19,324 nucleotides of DNA from CAZPAH01 sp964584495. Its GTDB lineage: Bacteria; Krumholzibacteriota; Krumholzibacteriia; Krumholzibacteriales; Krumholzibacteriaceae. The DNA is taken from the NCBI GenBank assembly GCA_964584495.1, contig CAZPAH010000047.1, forward strand, positions 1-19,324. The letters are read 5' to 3'. The position numbers and the translations under genes are program-made. Below, piece after piece: positions 14,908-19,324 of this stretch (its first letter is position 1; each line of letters opens with the position of its first letter). The notes beneath the pieces were generated by a model, which worked only from the letters and a program-made list of their open reading frames with translations, made no database searches and was not told the origin of the DNA.

Positions 14908-15621
14908 TCAGCCGGGGAAAAAGAACTCGCCGTAAAGCCTCGCCTTTTCCTTGCCCTTGGGAACCCCTTTGCTCCTGACCCATCTTGACGCCTTTTTCGG
15001 CGGATCCCCGCCCTTCGCGGCGGGATCGTCGATATCGTCGATCCCCTCATGAAATAACGCCTCGTTCGCAAGCAGGGCCACTGCGACGGCTTCCCTCACC
15101 TCGTCCTCCAGCTCGAACCTCTCTATCATTTCCCCGACCATGCGCTGAAGGATCGACTCTTTTACCGGAATCGATTCGTCTTCCGCCCCCTCCAAACCGA
15201 TGCTGAAACGGGTGACGACCGTGCAGCCGAACGTGTCGCTGAGGATCGACGGATCCTCGGGAAAGACGTTGCCGCCGATCTCCAGGCATTTTATCCCCAC
15301 GAGATCGACCTTTTCGGGACCTATCCCCGCTAGATCGAGAAGCTCCTGATACATCGCCGAGAGATGATGAAGAACCAGAAAATTGATACCCGCCGCCTCC
15401 TGCGAATCGATATCGCCGTTATCGGCAAGGGTTGTGAGGGCGGCCGACAATTCCACGGGGAGCCCGTAGTCCTGAAAAGAATGAAGCTCCAGCATCGTCT
15501 CATCACCGTCTCCGCTCACCTCCACGATGGCTGCTCCGAAGTTACCCGCCGAGTTCCCTGTCTCTATTCCGACAATGGTTTTTGTCTTCTTGTTCCTGAT
15601 ATTTTCCAGGTGTTTCAACAA
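14908..15621 (-). CDS. AnmK-like protein, shortened (putative degenerate anhydro-MurNAc kinase)
   Basis: I do not recognise a standard annotation for this 237-residue protein, but its pattern follows anhydro-N-acetylmuramic acid kinase (AnmK). TIVGIETGNSAGNFGAAIVE (15-34) sits where AnmK has its phosphate loop (IGxMSGTSLDGxD). VDLVGIKCLEIGG and then ILSDTFGCTVVTRF (126-139) match the IGxHGQT and ARTGITVVxDF segments. The end, VREAVAVALLANEALFHEG (175-193), matches the C-terminal EAxAFAxLA helix. The middle of AnmK, about 150-200 residues with the catalytic Asp and sugar-binding loops, is missing, and the phosphate-loop Asp is absent. A basic tail follows (KKASRWVRSKGVPKGKEK). If the assignment is right, it is unlikely to be an active kinase. 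The start is the first of two TTG codons, with GGAGG seven bases upstream. The next gene is SpoIID-like, then NagZ. Confidence 0.7.
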   Translation of the reverse strand: MLKHLENIRNKKTKTIVGIETGNSAGNFGAAIVEVSGDGDETMLELHSFQDYGLPVELSAALTTLADNGDIDSQEAAGINFLVLHHLSAMYQELLDLAGIGPEKVDLVGIKCLEIGGNVFPEDPSILSDTFGCTVVTRFSIGLEGAEDESIPVKESILQRMVGEMIERFELEDEVREAVAVALLANEALFHEGIDDIDDPAAKGGDPPKKASRWVRSKGVPKGKEKARLYGEFFFPG

Positions 15622-15627
15622 ACGGCG

Positions 15628-15662
15628 ACCTCCGTAGAGAGAGATTTCAGGCCCACGGAGGT
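15628..15662 (-). promoter_or_regulatory. Inverted repeat that could sequester the AnmK-like gene's ribosome-binding site
   Basis: On the minus strand ACCTCCGT (15662-15655) and ACGGAGGT (15635-15628) are perfect 8-base complements separated by 19 bases. The second arm contains the Shine-Dalgarno GGAGG (15633-15629), seven bases before the TTG start. In a transcript covering both arms the ribosome-binding site would be paired. It could instead be a DNA operator. Confidence 0.5.
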
Positions 15663-15692
15663 ATTCTAGAGAAGAAGGCGACGCCGCGTAAA
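15663..15692 (-). promoter_or_regulatory. Possible internal promoter ahead of the AnmK-like gene
   Basis: On the minus strand TTTACG (15692-15687), an 18-base spacer and TAGAAT (15668-15663) form a moderate promoter between the C25 protease and the AnmK-like gene. Its start point would fall near 15656, inside the first arm of the inverted repeat, so these transcripts would lack most of that arm. Confidence 0.4.
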
Positions 15693-15706
15693 GAAGTTTT
15701 TGCGGA

Positions 15707-18700
15707 TCATTCGAGCCTGACGATCTTCCCGGTAGACTCGACGCCTGAACCCGCTTTGCCGACGCTTATCAAATAGATGTAGGTCCCGTTGGCCACCATG
15801 TCCCCCGCCATGTCCCGCCCGTCCCAGTAGACGGCGTTGGGGGATGCGAACGCGGCGGCTCCGAGGTTGTCGCGCGGTATCGTCAGGGATCTCACCATCC
15901 TGCCGCTGACATTGAATATCTTTATCGTTCCGTTTTCGGCCGGCAGGTTGAGGGTGAAGCAGATATTGGTTCCGTCGTCGAACGGGTTGGGGAACCCGAA
16001 GCTGTCGATGACGAAGCCGCTGCCGGTCACCGAGAACGAGAAATCTTCCGAATACGATCCCACGAAGATGGTTAGGGTATGGGCCCCAGCGGTCAGCCTC
16101 CGGCTGAATACCGCCTCCCAATGGGTCGAATCCTGTGGATCGGCGCTGTAGGTCACCCCGTCGAGCGCCAGGCCGTCGAGCTCGAGCCGCGGAGGAACGG
16201 AAACGAAGATCGGGAAATCCGCTATCAGCCTGAATTCCCCTTCAGGGGGCGATTCGACGCCGGGGACGATCTCGAGATGATCGTTGTAGAACAGCCTCAA
16301 TCCCGTCGCGACGATCAGCTCCTTTCTTCCGGACTCTCTTCCCTCCGGCGTGAAGACGCCGAAGACGATCGAGCTGTTATCCAGATCGATCTCGTAGTCG
16401 AACTCGGCCCTGTATCCGCGGGGCCAGGTCAGCGACTCGTCCCCGAGCCTGGTGATCTCGAGGTCGGCGGATCGGTCCTCGCCGTCTATCGAAAGGGTCA
16501 CCCCGCCGAGGGAAACGACATCGGTCGCGGTGAATCCAAGCCTGCAGCTGTTCTCCCTGTTCCTCGACCGAAGGGAATCCGAGCCGTACTCCTCCCATCC
16601 CGAGCCCCAGTCGGTCTCAACCTTCATAAGGGGAGGCCCCGGATCTATCCTCATCATGGGGTCTCCGAACAGTACATGCCTGAAAACCTGGTCGAAGCCG
16701 AACGCCGTCAGGCTGGAATGCTCTATCTCGGCGGCGGTAAAGATCTCTCCGAGAATCCAGTGCGCCCCGGTCCCCTCGTTGGCGGGACCGATCGAATCGA
16801 CCGGTGGGCGCTGCAGGATCGATTCATGCAGGTTCTCGCAGAAGACGGCGTTGTCTGATAGATATTCGAAAGCGGTGCTTGCGTAGGCGGCGACCGCTCC
16901 CGATCTCGACTTGAGAACGAGCTGCTCGGAAATGCAATCGCCGTTCGGCCCCTCGTAGGAAGCCCGAGAGTACTCCGACATGATCGCGAACTGGCTTATA
17001 TGGCAGCCGATCCCGATGAATATATGGTTCCTGTCGCTGCGCAGGCTGTCCAGGTCCTTGTACTGGTTGAACATGGAGAAGGCGGCCTCGGTGGTCAGGT
17101 TCCCCCTCGCCGCGTGTCCCTGGAAGCTGAAGAAGAGCGTCCCCTCGTTCAACCTGTCCATCATGTAGGGAGTGAAGAATTTCCTCGTCGAATCATTGGC
17201 CGCGGCGTAGGCATCGGTCCCCCCCTGGTTGGTCGGGTGCGCCCCGTCGGTCCAGTGCGAAAGGAAGAGCCTCTGCACGTCGAATCCGCCGGGTAGCGTC
17301 TCCTCTATCATATCCCCCACGGCCGCCATGCTCGTCTCGAACCTGTCCTCGATCGGCTTGTAGACGTAACCCGAGTAGAGGCCGGACCAGGCGTCGTCGG
17401 AGAAAAGGATGATCCTGCGCCGCCAGGCGTCGTCGATACCCGTCGCATCGTATCTGCCGAGCTTGACCAGAAGGGCCCTCAGCTCCAGCTGCCTCCCAAC
17501 GGGGAACCGCCCCACGAAGACGTCGGGGTAGCCGGACGACGGCGGGGCCGGTTCATCCAGAAAAGCGTAATACTTGTCGCTGGCGACGACCTCGTCGTCG
17601 TAATCGCCTATGACATTCTCGCTGAACGTGTAGGTGGGCACGAAATCGGGCGGGGTGCCCTGCGTATCGGGGTTATTCCCTATGAAGATCCTTTTCCTGT
17701 CCTCGTTCGCATCTCCGACGAGAAGGACGAACTCGACCCCGTACCTTGCGGCGCCGTACTTTATGAACCGCCTTATGGCTTCGCACGATTTAAGTCCCCC
17801 GTTGAACTCGTCGTAGACATCCTGAACGTCTGTGGTCAGTATCCTGTAGCCCTGGCCCTCCCTGAGCGATACGAAATTCACGAGGTCGGAGGTGACGGGG
17901 GGAAGAAAATCGGCGTGCGAGATTACCAGCGTGTTGTACGTCCCCGCCCTTCCCTTGAGGGAGGAGTTCTGATCCACAGTCACCCAGGCCTTGTATATAT
18001 GCATTCCGGCATTCGCTCCCGAAATTACGAAATGGTTCTCTCGGCCTCCGGGAACCCTCCAGGAAAGGGTATACTCGCTCCCCGACAGGTGAAAGCTGTC
18101 GGGAGGAATTTCGAGGAAAAGGGGATCGCCCGGATCGCTGATATCCACCGCGAAGCCTTTATTCGAGCTGAACCCGCCAATATTGAGAACGGTCGGCACT
18201 ATCGTCTGGCCGGTCGTGAACTCGAGCATATCGTTGTTCGCCCTGAAGAAGGAGGGATACTCGACGGTGAAATCGTTCACGAGAAATCCCCACGTAGTGC
18301 CGCTCGATATCACAAGCTCGTTGGTTCCGTCGATCAGGAACGACGACGATATCCCGCTGAACGAGAATGAGCCCTCGTCTATTCCCGAGACGCTGGTCGT
18401 CCCTATATCGTGGGTGCCCGAGGAGTTGCGAATCCGGACTGTGAGCTCCTGATCGGAGACGAGCCTGTCGTTGCCGCGGAGCCTCCCCGACAGGGAGAAG
18501 GTCGAGGACCCCGAGCGGCTGTAGACGGGAAAGGAGATCGCCGCCTCGCTCTCGACCGGTCCCTTCACGAAGTAGAAATCGGTGGCGCCGACCTTTATCT
18601 CCCGCTGGAACCACGTGTCCTTCCTTCCCTTGTAGACCCTCCTGAACGTCGTCAGCGTCAACGATCCGGCCGGCGGAGGGATGGCTCCGTCGCCCATGAC

Positions 18701-19324
18701 GGCCCCGGCCACCTCTTCCTCGAGCCAGATGATGTTGAAATCGGTGAATGCGGCGTCGACATCCCCCGCCTCGGCGTCGTCCCTGATGCCGAGGGCGTAG
18801 AATACGACCCTGTCGTCGGCCTCGAAGGTGCCGGGGGCCGATCCGGTCCCCTTTATTACCCGCATCGGTATATCGACGCTCCTCAGCAGGGAGGGATCCC
18901 CCTCGTCGTAATAGTATTTCTTCAGCGCGAATCCGGTATTGGAGAGGTATGGGGAGAGGCCGGCCGCAATGAGCGAATCGGCCCTTATCGAGTATAGCCC
19001 CGTCTCGGGGATCTTTATCCTTAAACGCTTTCCCTCCTCGCCTGGAGCCCGGAGGATCCTGGAGCTCTCCAGTCTCTTCCTGTATTTCAACACGTCATCG
19101 GGATTGACGAGGACCCTGGAATATACCTTGGCCCAGTAACCCGATACCGGGTCGTCGACAAATATATCCCCGCGCGCCCTTTCCGGGCCGCCGTCAAACG
19201 AGACGGTAACCGTTATCTTCCTCGCCAGCACCCCCCCCTTGCCCGAGAGGGTGAGCGGGCTGATCCTGACGGGAAGAACCCTCTGACGTCCCATGAACGC
19301 CGGCTCCCCCGCCTCGACGACTGA
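15707..19324 (-). CDS. C25 (gingipain/PorU-like) cysteine peptidase with C-terminal FlgD/T9SS-type Ig domain, 5' end outside window
   Basis: The frame is open from the window edge; the ATG at 19294 is internal, because in-frame codons upstream (VVEAGEPAF) continue the N-terminal domain. Counting from that ATG, residues 1-420 form beta-rich N-terminal domains resembling those of PorU-like proteins (FEADDRVVFYALGIRD). The C25 peptidase domain follows: VEFVLLVGDANEDRK, VFVGRFPVGRQ, the catalytic histidine H727 in FQGHAARGN and the catalytic cysteine C764 in GIGCHISQF. The usual GHG is GHA here. An Ig-like region comes next. The end is a FlgD-Ig/T9SS type A-like domain: FGFPNPFDDGTNICF, IKIFNVSGRMVRSL, WDGRDMAGDMVANGTYIYL and a terminal KIVRLE. 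Such tails mark secreted or surface proteins in Bacteroidetes and related phyla. It may be a surface protease or a T9SS sortase (PorU) homologue; I cannot decide. Transcription continues toward the AnmK-like gene 85 bases on. Confidence 0.9.
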   Translation of the reverse strand, partial: SVVEAGEPAFMGRQRVLPVRISPLTLSGKGGVLARKITVTVSFDGGPERARGDIFVDDPVSGYWAKVYSRVLVNPDDVLKYRKRLESSRILRAPGEEGKRLRIKIPETGLYSIRADSLIAAGLSPYLSNTGFALKKYYYDEGDPSLLRSVDIPMRVIKGTGSAPGTFEADDRVVFYALGIRDDAEAGDVDAAFTDFNIIWLEEEVAGAVMGDGAIPPPAGSLTLTTFRRVYKGRKDTWFQREIKVGATDFYFVKGPVESEAAISFPVYSRSGSSTFSLSGRLRGNDRLVSDQELTVRIRNSSGTHDIGTTSVSGIDEGSFSFSGISSSFLIDGTNELVISSGTTWGFLVNDFTVEYPSFFRANNDMLEFTTGQTIVPTVLNIGGFSSNKGFAVDISDPGDPLFLEIPPDSFHLSGSEYTLSWRVPGGRENHFVISGANAGMHIYKAWVTVDQNSSLKGRAGTYNTLVISHADFLPPVTSDLVNFVSLREGQGYRILTTDVQDVYDEFNGGLKSCEAIRRFIKYGAARYGVEFVLLVGDANEDRKRIFIGNNPDTQGTPPDFVPTYTFSENVIGDYDDEVVASDKYYAFLDEPAPPSSGYPDVFVGRFPVGRQLELRALLVKLGRYDATGIDDAWRRRIILFSDDAWSGLYSGYVYKPIEDRFETSMAAVGDMIEETLPGGFDVQRLFLSHWTDGAHPTNQGGTDAYAAANDSTRKFFTPYMMDRLNEGTLFFSFQGHAARGNLTTEAAFSMFNQYKDLDSLRSDRNHIFIGIGCHISQFAIMSEYSRASYEGPNGDCISEQLVLKSRSGAVAAYASTAFEYLSDNAVFCENLHESILQRPPVDSIGPANEGTGAHWILGEIFTAAEIEHSSLTAFGFDQVFRHVLFGDPMMRIDPGPPLMKVETDWGSGWEEYGSDSLRSRNRENSCRLGFTATDVVSLGGVTLSIDGEDRSADLEITRLGDESLTWPRGYRAEFDYEIDLDNSSIVFGVFTPEGRESGRKELIVATGLRLFYNDHLEIVPGVESPPEGEFRLIADFPIFVSVPPRLELDGLALDGVTYSADPQDSTHWEAVFSRRLTAGAHTLTIFVGSYSEDFSFSVTGSGFVIDSFGFPNPFDDGTNICFTLNLPAENGTIKIFNVSGRMVRSLTIPRDNLGAAAFASPNAVYWDGRDMAGDMVANGTYIYLISVGKAGSGVESTGKIVRLE

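Noticed and set aside
19292..19294. ATG at 19294 as the start of the C25 protease
   Set aside because: The frame stays open to the window edge with domain-like sequence, no ribosome-binding site precedes this ATG, and no signal peptide follows it.

Overview
The window is about 19.3 kb of moderately GC-rich bacterial chromosome. It holds eleven protein genes, two of them cut by the window edges, and one tRNA. A 10-base run of N inside one gene marks a draft scaffold join, so this is probably a metagenome-derived or draft genome. I cannot name the organism. A gingipain-type (C25) protease with a C-terminal FlgD/T9SS-like Ig domain, predicted lipoproteins, an MFSD1-like transporter, a group III-type phosphofructokinase and frequent TTG starts fit an uncultured diderm lineage near the FCB group. 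That placement is inference. No mobile element, phage gene, CRISPR array or rRNA was seen.

Layout. (1) 1-1244, minus: end-truncated GT4 glycosyltransferase, divergent from (2) 1461-2609, plus: an RlmD/RumA-type rRNA uracil-5-methyltransferase whose promoter suggests a leaderless mRNA. (3) 2623-4294, minus: a thioredoxin-fold lipoprotein followed by a phosphofructokinase with pyrophosphate-type active-site residues. (4) 4541-7747, plus: a large secreted S9 oligopeptidase with a jelly-roll-like N-terminal domain and a thioredoxin-like C-terminal domain. (5) 7758-10749, minus: a secreted C69 dipeptidase, then an MFSD1-like MFS carrier. (6) 10750-11241: AT-richer regulatory spacer leading to a small RRM RNA-binding protein (plus) with a clear terminator. 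(7) 11707-11781, minus: tRNA-Asp(GTC) with its own promoter and terminator. (8) 11915-19324, minus: C25 protease, a shortened AnmK-like protein, a SpoIID/LytB-domain lipoprotein and a GH3 NagZ-type hexosaminidase, all in one direction.

How the genes may work together. The S9 peptidase, the C69 dipeptidase and the MFSD1-like carrier (animal MFSD1 exports dipeptides) look like a route for digesting peptides outside the cytoplasm and taking up dipeptides. The NagZ-SpoIID-AnmK-like set points to peptidoglycan turnover. The AnmK-like protein appears to lack the kinase core, and its ribosome-binding site lies in one arm of a perfect 8-bp inverted repeat. Those two observations, together with the S9-thioredoxin fusion, are the most unusual things here.
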